From contig JBEKDK010000012.1 of the NCBI GenBank assembly GCA_050014395.1, forward strand, positions 1-52,244: a DNA stretch of 52,244 bases, in the 5' to 3' direction. Below, in pieces: positions 34,748 through 42,469 of this stretch (position 1 is its first letter; every line of letters starts with the position of its first letter). Both the position numbers and the translations under genes were made by a program. The DNA is from DASPOJ01 sp050014395. Lineage in GTDB: Bacteria; Acidobacteriota; Terriglobia; Acidiferrales; UBA7541. The notes beneath the pieces are model-generated. The model did not search any database, was not told where the DNA came from, and saw only the letters and a list, made by a program, of their open reading frames with translations.

Positions 34748-35147
34748 ACGGCCTCTTTTCCGCGCTAGCAGGTCGGCTTCACTCGCCTCGGATGCCTTAA
34801 AGCATGCTAAAGGGAGGGAGCCGTGATCGTCGCTCAGGTAGTTGCGGTCAAACCGGCTCTCCTCACCTCCCTCTGCGTGCCAGGTTTGGTCGCCCTTCGG
34901 ATCCTCATTGTCGGACATTCCCCGGTCGTGTGGGTGTTGTGCCAAGACGCTGGCAAAATTGGCTTCGTGGCGGCCCTAGTTCGCGTCCACCTCATTAGAC
35001 CCTTCAATCGCGCCAAGCTGCGCAGTTTTGAACTATCCGTAGAAGTGCCCGCACTCAGAGTGTCTCTAAGTGAACAGACAATTCTCTTTGAGTCACGCAA
35101 GCTCATTCCGCAAAAGGCGTTTTCCGTTCGTTGCGAGTCATCTCCCT

Positions 35148-35183
35148 GCCGAGTTTGAGGGGTCACACAATCCCAAACTCGGC
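35148..35183. repeat. Strong inverted repeat in the leader of the next gene
   Basis: GCCGAGTTTG (35148-35157) and CAAACTCGGC (35174-35183) are perfect 10-bp complements, with GGG/CCC pairing possible inside. No T-run follows on either strand, so it is not a standard terminator. It ends 85 bases before the next start codon and could be an RNA leader structure or a protein-binding site. Confidence 0.5.
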
Positions 35184-35268
35184 TAACGGTTGAGAAAAAG
35201 AAGCGCTCACAGGTTTCAATTCTTTTCTTTACTGCAATTCCCTTTTGGCCCGCTGGAGGTGGGCAGAC

Positions 35269-36168
35269 ATGAAGAAATGGCTTTGTTCCATCGCCGGATT
35301 GTCCCTGGCACTGGCAGGCTCCCTGGCCGTACACGCACAAACTCCGGTAGTTACTCCGGCAGTTACTCCGTCCACCATCCTGAACATTCAAGTGGACAAC
35401 ATAAAACCCTACGCGGACGCTCCCTACGACTACCTTGCTTCGGAATACCCGGCCTTGTCGGAGCGGCTCAAGGACCCGACGCACATCCTGGCGATGGAGT
35501 CCCTGACAGGCGCGCCTCGAGCGATTTACATCTCCGGCTTCGATTCTTATGAGGCGCTGCAAAAGAACGAGGAGTGGAACCTTGGCGACACGGCGATCGA
35601 CGCTAAAATTGACTCGCTGGATGCTCGCCAGGCCGCAAACGTATCCGAGATCCACTACTCCATCTGGCATTACCGCGCCGACCTCAGTAACAACGTCGCC
35701 GCAGCGGACATAGCCCACTCCCATTACTGGGAGGTGATCATCTTCCACATGCGCGCCGGTCACGACGCGCAGTTCGACAAAATGACCAAGCTTTATCGCG
35801 ACGCCAACCTCAAGATCGGCCAAAACATCCCCTGGGCGACTTACGAAGGACTGACGGGTGTGACGGACTCCTATCTTATCTTGGTGCCGATGACGTCCCT
35901 CAAGGATGAGGACACTGGTCTCGCGCATGAGAAGGATTTCGGCGTCGCAATGGGCGACGAGGGAAATGCCCAGATGAACAAGCTCTCCGAGGAGGGCGTG
36001 GCCAGCGTCGAGGACAACATCTGGATGGTGATTCCGGAATGGAGCTACGTCGACAAATCCTGGATCGATGCCGATCCCCAATACTGGGGGCCTCAGCCGG
36101 CCGCCAAGCCCGCGCAGAAACCCGCCGCCGGAGCTGCGCCAACACCGAAGGCTCCGCCCGCACACTAA
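35269..36168 (+). CDS. Secreted protein of unknown function
   Basis: The ATG at 35269 follows GGAGG and gives a signal peptide (MKKWLCSIAGLSLALAGSL, cleavage near HAQ). The 299-residue protein has two segments that resemble dimeric alpha-beta barrel repeats (HILAMESLTGAPRAIYISGF and HYWEVIIFHMRAGHDAQF), suggesting a ferredoxin-like fold, and a Pro/Ala-rich C-terminal tail (about 275-299). The function is not known to me. A 58-codon secreted peptide gene follows 24 bases downstream, so the two may be one operon. Confidence 0.8.
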   Translation: MKKWLCSIAGLSLALAGSLAVHAQTPVVTPAVTPSTILNIQVDNIKPYADAPYDYLASEYPALSERLKDPTHILAMESLTGAPRAIYISGFDSYEALQKNEEWNLGDTAIDAKIDSLDARQAANVSEIHYSIWHYRADLSNNVAAADIAHSHYWEVIIFHMRAGHDAQFDKMTKLYRDANLKIGQNIPWATYEGLTGVTDSYLILVPMTSLKDEDTGLAHEKDFGVAMGDEGNAQMNKLSEEGVASVEDNIWMVIPEWSYVDKSWIDADPQYWGPQPAAKPAQKPAAGAAPTPKAPPAH

Positions 36169-36192
36169 ACAAGAAAGACCGAGAGGAAAATC

Positions 36193-36369
36193 ATGTTCAA
36201 ACCGATTTTGGCTGCACTGTTACTGGCACTTGCCTTCGGAGCCCTGTGCCCTGCGCCCGCCGCCGCAACGAGCACGCCGCGTACCGAGTCTAGCTTCGGG
36301 CATCGTCGTCGCTATCGTCGGCATCGCCGAGATACAGTAGTGATACGTTTGCCCGGCTATTCAAACTGA
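36193..36369 (+). CDS. Small secreted Arg/His-rich peptide
   Basis: A 58-codon frame starts at ATG 36193, preceded by GAGAGGAAAA. The first 25 residues form a clear signal peptide (MFKPILAALLLALAFGALC, then PAPAAA). The mature peptide of about 33 residues contains a dense basic cluster (HRRRYRRHRRD) and ends with RLPGYSN. It lies 24 bases after the secreted protein gene and reads in the same direction. The combination of export signal and polybasic core resembles metal-binding or antimicrobial-like peptides, but there is no evidence of activity. Confidence 0.6.
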   Translation: MFKPILAALLLALAFGALCPAPAAATSTPRTESSFGHRRRYRRHRRDTVVIRLPGYSN

Positions 36370-36673
36370 GGCTTCTCCCCGCTCGCGGGAAGGACCCGGA
36401 ATAGCGCATCTCTGCGTTCGCACGAAATGCGTCCGCGAAAATTCCAGGTCCGCTAGCAGGGGAATTGCCTGATGAAAAGGCCCCTCGCGGATCTGATCGC
36501 GGCCCACAGACGGGCGGTGAACAGCTAAAGACGCATTCCTGGCGGACTCTCGCGAATTCGCAGACGATCCGCCGCTGCGCCTTCAGCGCTTGCGAACGCC
36601 CGCATTGACGAAATGTCGCATCTCGTAATGTGAATCACCACCATTTTGGTTTCGTTCCCGCGTCGGGCAGGCC
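36370..36673. other. Intergenic region between converging genes
   Basis: About 300 bases with no convincing coding frame. No terminator with a T-run is visible on either strand, although the two flanking genes converge here. Nothing else is identifiable. Confidence 0.4.
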
Positions 36674-38155
36674 TCACTGACGCAGGCTTACGCGCAAGCC
36701 CGACCGCCAATTCTCTTGCACGCCCACGCGAATCACTTCGATCTCGGGGCGCAGAAATCCAAGCAGCGTGTCTGTCGCGGGATGAAATCGCAGCGCGGGC
36801 GCTATCAGAAAAATGCGCGGCGGCTCGGCGCTCAACTTGATCCCGTCGAAATATCCGTAGCGGCGAAAATCGTCTTGCTCGAGGTGGCGATTCACGCTCA
36901 ACCAGTAATCGGCGGCCTGCATCACCAATTGCAAATCTTCGCTGGCTTTCAATTCCAGAATCGCCAGGCGCCCTTCGCGCGTCACGCCGAGTAAATCCAA
37001 TACACCGCGCTCGCCGGCCGTTACCGCCGGAACCTGGCGATAGATCCAGCGAGGGTCAATGCGCGGGTCCACGCGCGTGGGATCCTCCGCCACCAGCGTC
37101 TCCAGCCAACGCTCCGGCTGCGCCCGATACGCGGCGTGTTTTGTGTCGAGCGCCTTCGGATGGCGATGCGCGTCGAGTTGCCGCACCAGCGCCGCAAGGC
37201 GCGGCCGGCTCGCGGCCGTCAATGGAGCGCGCCGCAATCCCAGCCCGAAGACCACGCCATTCGCATCCCATCGCGCAAATTCCAGGCCGCGAAATCGCAG
37301 CACCACGCTGCGCGTGTCGGGCGCGGCCGACGCCAGAATTGCTTGCGGCGCAAGCGCCACGATCGGCGCGATATCCGCGGCCGCGGCGGACAATATGGCT
37401 TCCGCTTCGCGCCGCGGCACCAGATGCGTGGCCCAATTCCCGCCGCCCGCGCCGTCGTAGCGCCGCACGGTGCCACGCGTTTCAGATAATTCGTACAACT
37501 CGACCCGCACACGCGCGTCCAGCGCTTTGCCGCGCCGCGCCGCCGCCGCGGCTGCGCCCGCCGGCACAAACATGCGCAGCCCGCTGATCGGCGGACCGCT
37601 CGCCCGCCGCCGCGCCTGCGCCAGCCACAGCAGGCCCGCCGTCAGACTCGTGTCCAACGTCGCCGCGCTCTCTTCGATCGACACCCCGAGCACGGCCCAC
37701 GCCTCGCTGCCGTGGCGCATCACTCCCCGCGCATGACACCCGGAAAGCGAATGCTCCAGTCGCGAAGATGTCGTGAACGATTCCACCGATTCATCGGCGA
37801 ACTGATTGCTCAAGATTTCCCGCAAGCGCTCGCCAAACGATTCGCGCCGCAGCCGCCCCGCCGGACGCTCGCGCCCTGCCACGCGAATCTCCAGCAGATC
37901 CGGCCGGCTGCGCCCGAATCGCTGCACCTCGAATCCGATGTGCTCATCGGATTGCTCCGCGATTTTCACTACGCGCCGCACCATGCTCTGCTCTTCTGAC
38001 CATAGATGCAGCAGCGGCGCCGCGCCTTGCGGCCGCACTTCGTAGCTAAGGTTTTCTGTCAATCCTGGAAGGCGCCGGCCGTTTTCGTGGACTTCCAGCG
38101 GGCCGGACTTCGCAAGCTCGGCGAGCGCGCGTTCGATCTCGGCGACCAGTTGCAC
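36674..38155 (-). CDS. Probable PD-(D/E)XK nuclease-fold protein
   Basis: A TATAAT hexamer at 38169-38164 covers the first possible start (TTG 38164), so I chose GTG 38155, which lies 8 bases downstream and suggests a leaderless transcript. The 493-residue protein has a poorly characterised N-terminal two-thirds rich in Arg and Ala. A C-terminal segment contains GVLDLLGVTREGRLAILELKASED: D387, then E401-L-K403, the spacing and context of the PD-(D/E)XK nuclease active site, close in style to NucS/EndoMS-type cores (GxxD, then ELK). A following helix with Q (LVMQAADYWLSVNRHL) also fits. I do not recognise the full-length family. Confidence 0.7.
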   Translation of the reverse strand: MQLVAEIERALAELAKSGPLEVHENGRRLPGLTENLSYEVRPQGAAPLLHLWSEEQSMVRRVVKIAEQSDEHIGFEVQRFGRSRPDLLEIRVAGRERPAGRLRRESFGERLREILSNQFADESVESFTTSSRLEHSLSGCHARGVMRHGSEAWAVLGVSIEESAATLDTSLTAGLLWLAQARRRASGPPISGLRMFVPAGAAAAAARRGKALDARVRVELYELSETRGTVRRYDGAGGGNWATHLVPRREAEAILSAAAADIAPIVALAPQAILASAAPDTRSVVLRFRGLEFARWDANGVVFGLGLRRAPLTAASRPRLAALVRQLDAHRHPKALDTKHAAYRAQPERWLETLVAEDPTRVDPRIDPRWIYRQVPAVTAGERGVLDLLGVTREGRLAILELKASEDLQLVMQAADYWLSVNRHLEQDDFRRYGYFDGIKLSAEPPRIFLIAPALRFHPATDTLLGFLRPEIEVIRVGVQENWRSGLRVSLRQ

Positions 38156-38163
38156 GGCCGCCA

Positions 38164-38191
38164 ATTATAAAGAACTGTACTGAAGTGTCCT
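38164..38191 (-). promoter_or_regulatory. Promoter of the nuclease-fold gene, probably leaderless
   Basis: On the minus strand AGGACA (38191-38186), a 16-bp spacer and a perfect TATAAT (38169-38164). The GTG start is 8 bases downstream of the -10. Confidence 0.5.
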
Positions 38192-38242
38192 AGTGTTCTT
38201 GCGAGGCGAGACGTGTGACGCGCCTAAATCTCGAAGGCCTTC

Positions 38243-38782
38243 TCACTTCTCCCAAGCGCGCATCCGCGGCAGCCACCGGGGCACATTCCGGCAATATTCT
38301 TCATAATCCGCGCCAAACATTTTTTGCAGCGTCGGCTCCTCGTAAAGCTGCACAAATGCCGCCACGCCCAGCACCACGGAGATCGCCGCCGCGATCGCGA
38401 TCGGATTCGGGTGTCCGAATACCACCCACAGCCCCACCCAGCCCACGAAGAAACCCACGTACATCGGGTTCCGCACGTATCGATAGAATCCGACCACGAC
38501 CAATTTCTTCGGCGGAACGATCGGCGCCGGAGTTCCGTGCCCTGTCCATCCGAAATCCCACACGCAGCGCAGCGCCACCGCGAAACCTAACATCGAAGGC
38601 ACGGCCGCAATCCACCGCCAGCCCGCCGCGCCCGCCGTCTCCACATGAAAATGCAGCCACGACGGCAACAACCAAAACCACAGCGCGAAAAATCCAACGC
38701 CCACCGCCAGCGAAGCGATCGTTGTCAGCCAATGCGCGCCGCTATGATGATCGTCCCAAGTCGCTCCCGGTCTAACCGTCAT
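38243..38782 (-). CDS. Isoprenylcysteine methyltransferase-like membrane protein
   Basis: The ATG at 38782 has GGAGG 5 nt upstream. The 179-residue protein has four or five membrane helices and the C-terminal signature of the ICMT/PEMT-like family: GFYRYVRNPMYVGF, then EEPTLQKMFGADYEEYCRNVPRWLP. Members use SAM to methylate lipid or isoprenyl substrates inside the membrane; in bacteria the substrate is usually unknown. Nothing nearby suggests a pathway. Confidence 0.85.
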   Translation of the reverse strand: MTVRPGATWDDHHSGAHWLTTIASLAVGVGFFALWFWLLPSWLHFHVETAGAAGWRWIAAVPSMLGFAVALRCVWDFGWTGHGTPAPIVPPKKLVVVGFYRYVRNPMYVGFFVGWVGLWVVFGHPNPIAIAAAISVVLGVAAFVQLYEEPTLQKMFGADYEEYCRNVPRWLPRMRAWEK

Positions 38783-38954
38783 AATTGCCTCCACTTACGC
38801 CGGAGTATGTTCCCGCATCCGGCGATTGGCAACGCGAATGCCGAGTCACAAGCGCAATTCTCGGTGCGCGTCCCGCATTGCGCCGGCACGCGCCGCGTGC
38901 GCGTGAATTCAAATTGTGGTGTTGCACTCCGTGTTCGTCTATACTGCGCACTTC

Positions 38955-40070
38955 GTGGGGGGTGTGCACATCCGAGAGCACCTAGACTCATGCGCGCACG
39001 CTCCATCAAGAACAACCGTTAATCATTCCAACCGATCCACACTTTTTCTGGCCATCATCCTCCTAGGATTTATCAGCCTCGCGGGTTGCATGAGCGTTCC
39101 GAACCCGGCGAGCGCCACCGGCGCCGCAAGCGGCTCACGCGCCATCGCTGCGCAGAGTTCATCCTCAGCCCGTTCATCTTCGTCCGCCATTGTTCAAAGC
39201 GCGGCCGCGTCTCTTCAAGCGTCACCCGCAACGGTCGCTTTCGGAAACGTCCTCGCGGGAGTCAACAATTCTCAGCCGCTGTATTTGATCAATAGCGGCT
39301 CCTCCGATTTGACCGTTACGCAAATCGCCGCGTCAGGGCCTGGATTTGGCGTGTCCGGCTTTTCGCTGCCCCTCACCTTGACCGCGGGCCAAAGCGCGTA
39401 CTTCGCGATCGACTTCGATTCGACACAGTCCGGCGCCGCCTCCGGCATTGCCGCGATCAGTAGCGATGCGCCCGGTTCTCCGACGACGGTCGGCCTGACC
39501 GCAACCGTTGGCCCTCCCGTCGTTCAGCTTTCCGCGAATCCCGCGGCGTTCAGTTTTGGCAACGCCCTCGTCGGAGCCGCCACCACCGAAAACATGATGC
39601 TCACCGATTCCGGAAATTCGACCGTCGCCATTTCGTCCATTTCCGCGGCCGGCGCCGCATTCAGCGTAAGCGGCGCATCGAACATCACGCTTGCGCCGAA
39701 TCAGACGTTCACCGCAACCGTGACGTTCGATCCCGCTTCCATCGGCCCCGCGACAGGAAGCCTCACGGTGACAAGCAACGCCCCGCAACTCCAGATCGCC
39801 CTGTCCGGCACGGGCGCCACGGCCTCGCAACATTCCGTTGCGGTAAGCTGGAATCCCAGCACGTCCGTAGTGGTCGGCTACTTCGTCTATCGCGGCGCGG
39901 GGCCCAATCCACAGCTTTCTAAATTGAGCGGCGCGGTCAACGCCACAACCTACACCGATTCCGCCGTGGTGGGAGGCCAAACCTACACCTATGCCGTCAC
40001 GGCCGTGGACGCCAATAACGTCGAAAGCGTCCTCTCCACCACAGTCACCGTGACGATACCGCCGAGCTAG
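38955..40070 (+). CDS. Lipoprotein with choice-of-anchor/ASPM-like beta domains and Fn3
   Basis: The start is uncertain. I chose GTG 38955 because it sits 9 bases after a TATACT -10 hexamer (38940-38945); GTG 38916 or 38964 are alternatives. The N-terminus reaches a lipoprotein signal with cysteine in LAGC about 45 residues in, longer than usual. The mature part is Ser/Ala-rich, then has two beta-sandwich repeats of the choice-of-anchor D type (ATVAFGNVLAGVNNSQPLYLINSG; AAFSFGNALVGAATTENMMLTDSG) and a C-terminal fibronectin-III-like domain (TYTYAVTAVDANNVES). It probably sits on the cell surface and mediates adhesion or scaffolding. Confidence 0.8.
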   Translation: MGGVHIREHLDSCAHAPSRTTVNHSNRSTLFLAIILLGFISLAGCMSVPNPASATGAASGSRAIAAQSSSSARSSSSAIVQSAAASLQASPATVAFGNVLAGVNNSQPLYLINSGSSDLTVTQIAASGPGFGVSGFSLPLTLTAGQSAYFAIDFDSTQSGAASGIAAISSDAPGSPTTVGLTATVGPPVVQLSANPAAFSFGNALVGAATTENMMLTDSGNSTVAISSISAAGAAFSVSGASNITLAPNQTFTATVTFDPASIGPATGSLTVTSNAPQLQIALSGTGATASQHSVAVSWNPSTSVVVGYFVYRGAGPNPQLSKLSGAVNATTYTDSAVVGGQTYTYAVTAVDANNVESVLSTTVTVTIPPS

Positions 40071-40243
40071 CGCCCGTCCCGCCCCAGGATCTCTCGCCCC
40101 GCCACACGCCCGAACACCCGCATGTGACACCGGTCACATCGGACGATGACACCGCGCACATCTTTTATCGAACGCCCGCCGCATCATGGCACTCGAGCTT
40201 TGAATGCGCTCGATCGATCCCCGCGCGTACGCTGAGGTGCCCC

Positions 40244-40459
40244 ATGAATCTCTATGAAGTCACACTGCACGGTACGGAAAGCATCTACCTGCTTGCCTCC
40301 ACGAAGTATCGCGCCTTAGAGCTAGTGGGTGATTACTTCACCGATGCCGGCCAGCCGGACACGCTGCCAAAATCCAAGTTCGTCGTGCGCCAGCTCGACA
40401 TGGGCACAGAGCAAATTCTCCGCCCCGAGCGCTGCCGCGCCTGCCCTCTGAACGAATAA
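40244..40459 (+). CDS. Small conserved-looking protein of unknown function
   Basis: A 71-residue protein starting MNLYEVTLHGTESIYLLAS, with TGAGGTG 4 nt before the ATG. It has a beta-alpha pattern, a charged middle and a C-terminal C-x2-C-type pair (CRACPLNE). It is not secreted. The composition is protein-like and the start well supported, but I do not recognise a family. Confidence 0.6.
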   Translation: MNLYEVTLHGTESIYLLASTKYRALELVGDYFTDAGQPDTLPKSKFVVRQLDMGTEQILRPERCRACPLNE

Positions 40460-40517
40460 TCTCCGCCCGCAGCCGTTGGCGTAGGCGGTTTTAATTCTCA
40501 CCACTCGCTCGGTTCGG

Positions 40518-40562
40518 CCTTTCTCCGCGAGTCTCTGTGTTCTCTGCGCCTCTGCGTTATCC
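40518..40562 (-). repeat. Copy of a dispersed GCAGAG-type repeat
   Basis: On the minus strand: ATAACGCAGAGGCGCAGAG, then ACACAGAGACTCGCGGAG. It matches the copy at 21159-21217. The spurious peptide it encodes (NAEAQRTQRLAEK) is a familiar false annotation. Confidence 0.6.
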
Positions 40563-40584
40563 TTAAGCACACCGTGACTCTCGG

Positions 40585-40965
40585 CTAGTGGGACCGCCCG
40601 TCAGATCTGTGGCTCCTCCGCCCCGACTTTGCATTCTTCGCGCTCTTTGCATTTCTCTCCACGCGCAACTTCCACGCCGTGTGCAACGCGCCGGCCAAAA
40701 CATCCTCCGTCGCCTCGGCCAGGCGAATGTGCGTCATCCCCATGCGTCCCCATCCGCCTGCGATGGGCACGAACACCTCCGGCAATTCCTCTACAAACGC
40801 CGCCTGCTGTTCCAGCGTCAACTTCAAATTCCCGTAGCCCTGCTTCACCGAGGCCAGCGTGGCAAAAACTCTGCCGCCCACGCGAAAATCCGCCTGACCC
40901 ATATGCGAACCTTCTTCCGCGCCCTTGAAGCCAAGCGCGATCCGCCGAAAATCCTCCACCGTCAT
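40585..40965 (-). CDS. MmcQ/YjbR family DNA-binding-like protein
   Basis: The 126-residue protein has the MmcQ/YjbR pattern: MTVEDFRRIALGFKGAEEGSHMG, FRVGGRVFATL and a final MTHIRLAEATEDVLAGALHTAWKL. The family has a CyaY-like fold and has been suggested to bind DNA; the function is uncertain. GGGAGG precedes the ATG. After about residue 105 the protein runs into RNAKSAKNAKSGRRSHRSDG, a repetitive basic tail that matches the translation of dispersed AAGAACGCAAAG-type repeats. The original stop may have been replaced by repeat sequence. Confidence 0.85.
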   Translation of the reverse strand: MTVEDFRRIALGFKGAEEGSHMGQADFRVGGRVFATLASVKQGYGNLKLTLEQQAAFVEELPEVFVPIAGGWGRMGMTHIRLAEATEDVLAGALHTAWKLRVERNAKSAKNAKSGRRSHRSDGRSH

Positions 40966-41194
40966 CGCCGCCTCCCATCACGCCCAAGTCCGTGCATCCT
41001 ACACCGATTTCCACGCTAAGATCCGGTGGCTGAAAACCACCACCCTCGCGCGAAAAGCACCATCGATCCGCAATTCTGGGTGGCCATCCTCCGCGGCCGC
41101 GATCACGCATCGCATTGAAATCACGCACGTTTAGCAGCTTCTCGATAAACCACATTCGTTTGGCGATGCTCTTGCATCCTATCAGTGTGAATTT

Positions 41195-41217
41195 CGAGAA
41201 CGAATTACCGGTTCTCG
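41195..41217. repeat. Inverted repeat before the glycine-rich protein gene
   Basis: CGAGAAC (41195-41201) and GTTCTCG (41211-41217) are perfect complements around 9 bases. It ends 13 bases before the ATG and touches the GGAAAGGGG ribosome binding site, so it could act as an operator or as an RNA hairpin that tunes translation. Confidence 0.45.
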
Positions 41218-41230
41218 GAAAGGGGCCAAA

Positions 41231-41722
41231 ATGAAATTCGCAAAATATCTATCAATTTTGCCATTACTTTGCGCCGCTATGCTCCTCGTACCTAACGCAA
41301 ACGCACAAAGAGTCGTGGTCGGCGTAGGAGTCGGCCCGGCCTACGCCTACGGACCTCCAGTCTGCTCATATGGGTATTACAGCTACTACCCGTACGCCTG
41401 CGCGCCTTACGGCTACTACGGTCCTAGCTGGTTCTCCGGCGGCGTATTCATCGGCGCCGGTCCGTGGTTCCGCGGCGGATTCTATGGCGGACGCGGATTC
41501 TACGGGCGCGGCTACTATGGCGGCTACGGCGGACGCGGGTACGTTGGCGGGCGCGGCTATGTCGGTGGCGGACGCGGATACGTCGGCGGACGTGGCGGCT
41601 ACGCACGAGGCGGGGCCGGTTACGCGCGCGGCGGCGGAAGCTTCCACGGCGGCGGCGGTTACGCACGTGGCGGCGGAAGCTTCCATGGCGGAGGCGGCGG
41701 ACACGGCGGCGGACACCGGTAA
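41231..41722 (+). CDS. Secreted Gly/Tyr/Arg-rich repeat protein
   Basis: The 163-residue protein has a signal peptide (cleavage after ANA-Q), a Val/Gly and Tyr/Pro-rich part (about 27-75) and a C-terminal half of almost perfect short repeats: GGRGYVGG, then YARGGGSFHGGGG twice, ending GGHGGGHR. Such low-complexity sequences are usually disordered. They occur in surface or matrix proteins and in metal-binding His/Gly tails. A GGAAAGGGG binding site precedes the ATG. The DNA repeats in the 3' half make it prone to length change. Confidence 0.85.
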   Translation: MKFAKYLSILPLLCAAMLLVPNANAQRVVVGVGVGPAYAYGPPVCSYGYYSYYPYACAPYGYYGPSWFSGGVFIGAGPWFRGGFYGGRGFYGRGYYGGYGGRGYVGGRGYVGGGRGYVGGRGGYARGGAGYARGGGSFHGGGGYARGGGSFHGGGGGHGGGHR

Positions 41723-41756
41723 TCTCAGACTCTAGAAATTCACCCGCGAAAGACTC

Positions 41757-41788
41757 AACCGGCCGGCAGCCACCGCTGCCGGCCGGTT
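41757..41788 (+). terminator. Perfect hairpin, probable terminator
   Basis: AACCGGCCGGCAGC (41757-41770) pairs over 14 bases with GCTGCCGGCCGGTT (41775-41788). The following T-rich stretch is weak (CAACTTTCTGTT). It probably ends the glycine-rich protein transcript. Confidence 0.7.
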
Positions 41789-42032
41789 CAACTTTCTGTT
41801 CACTCTCCTCAGTGGTCGCCCGCCCTCCTTGCGCGGCCATGCCGACGAATACGCCGGGGCGGACAGCCCACCAGGACTTATTCTTCCTCCCATCTCGGTG
41901 TGCGCGCGCGAGTTAGGCCCAATGGTGCTTTAAGTGACAGACGTTCGCTGAAGATTGGCGGAAGATGGAAATCTGAAAAGGTCTCAGAAGCAGATTCACA
42001 ATTCTACGGCCGTACCGGCCCGGGAGATTCTT

Positions 42033-42320
42033 ATGAAAAGCACGAAACTTTGGACGCGAGTTGCTCTGACCACTGCGCTGGCCGGCGGCCTGCTCTTGGC
42101 TGTTGGCGCTCCTGTTCGCGCCACCCCTGACAATGCTTGTAATCAGCGCCTCGAAAACGATCGCGCCCGAATCGATCGTGACGCCGCGCGTCACGGCGAT
42201 CACAGCCGCCAAGTCGATAACGACGTAAACCGAATGGATCAAGATCGCCAATGGTGCCGCGATCACCACTCCGATTGGGACCACACGCGCTTTGACGTCG
42301 GCATCTACTTCCGCCACTAG
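42033..42320 (+). CDS. Small secreted charged protein
   Basis: I placed the start at ATG 42033 (GGGAG 6 nt upstream), which gives a signal peptide (to about residue 29, APVRA). The mature 65 residues are extremely rich in Asp, Arg and His (LENDRARIDRDAARHGDHSR, then DQDRQWCRDHHSDWDH) with two cysteines that could pair. The pattern suggests a small helical or metal-binding periplasmic protein; no family recognised. A perfect terminator hairpin follows. Confidence 0.75.
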   Translation: MKSTKLWTRVALTTALAGGLLLAVGAPVRATPDNACNQRLENDRARIDRDAARHGDHSRQVDNDVNRMDQDRQWCRDHHSDWDHTRFDVGIYFRH

Positions 42321-42341
42321 ACTCAACTGATCGAATACGCA

Positions 42342-42375
42342 AAAGGAGGCTGATTCCCTTGAATCAGCCTCCTTT
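42342..42375. terminator. Perfect 15-bp hairpin between converging genes
   Basis: AAAGGAGGCTGATTC (42342-42356) pairs exactly with GAATCAGCCTCCTTT (42361-42375) around a CCTT loop. With TTT on one side and AAAA on the other it can serve both the plus-strand small protein and the minus-strand membrane protein. Confidence 0.8.
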
Positions 42376-42469
42376 GCACGAACTGGGCCGCCTATCTCGC
42401 GCTCGGCGTGACATTCGCCGATCGCGCCGTAGCTGGCGAAGGCGGGCGCGCACTATGTAGCGCCGAACT

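Larger units (their letters stand above)
34558..35268. other. Long intergenic region with a terminator and a hairpin
   Basis: About 710 bases separate the HNH gene and a secreted protein. It holds a strong terminator (34708-34747) and an inverted repeat (35148-35183). No open frame here has a ribosome binding site or protein-like composition. The sequence between the two structures shows nothing I can identify. Confidence 0.5.

Noticed and set aside
34823..35158. 111-codon plus-strand frame in the long intergenic region
   Set aside because: No ribosome binding site, and it runs into the inverted repeat; no protein-like pattern.
34834..36165. 443-codon minus-strand frame opposite the secreted protein
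   Set aside because: No ribosome binding site or domain, it spans the intergenic hairpin, and the plus strand has a signal peptide and a good start.
40322..40570. Minus-strand peptide starting MLKDNAEAQRTQR
   Set aside because: It translates the dispersed GCAGAG repeat, a well-known false annotation.
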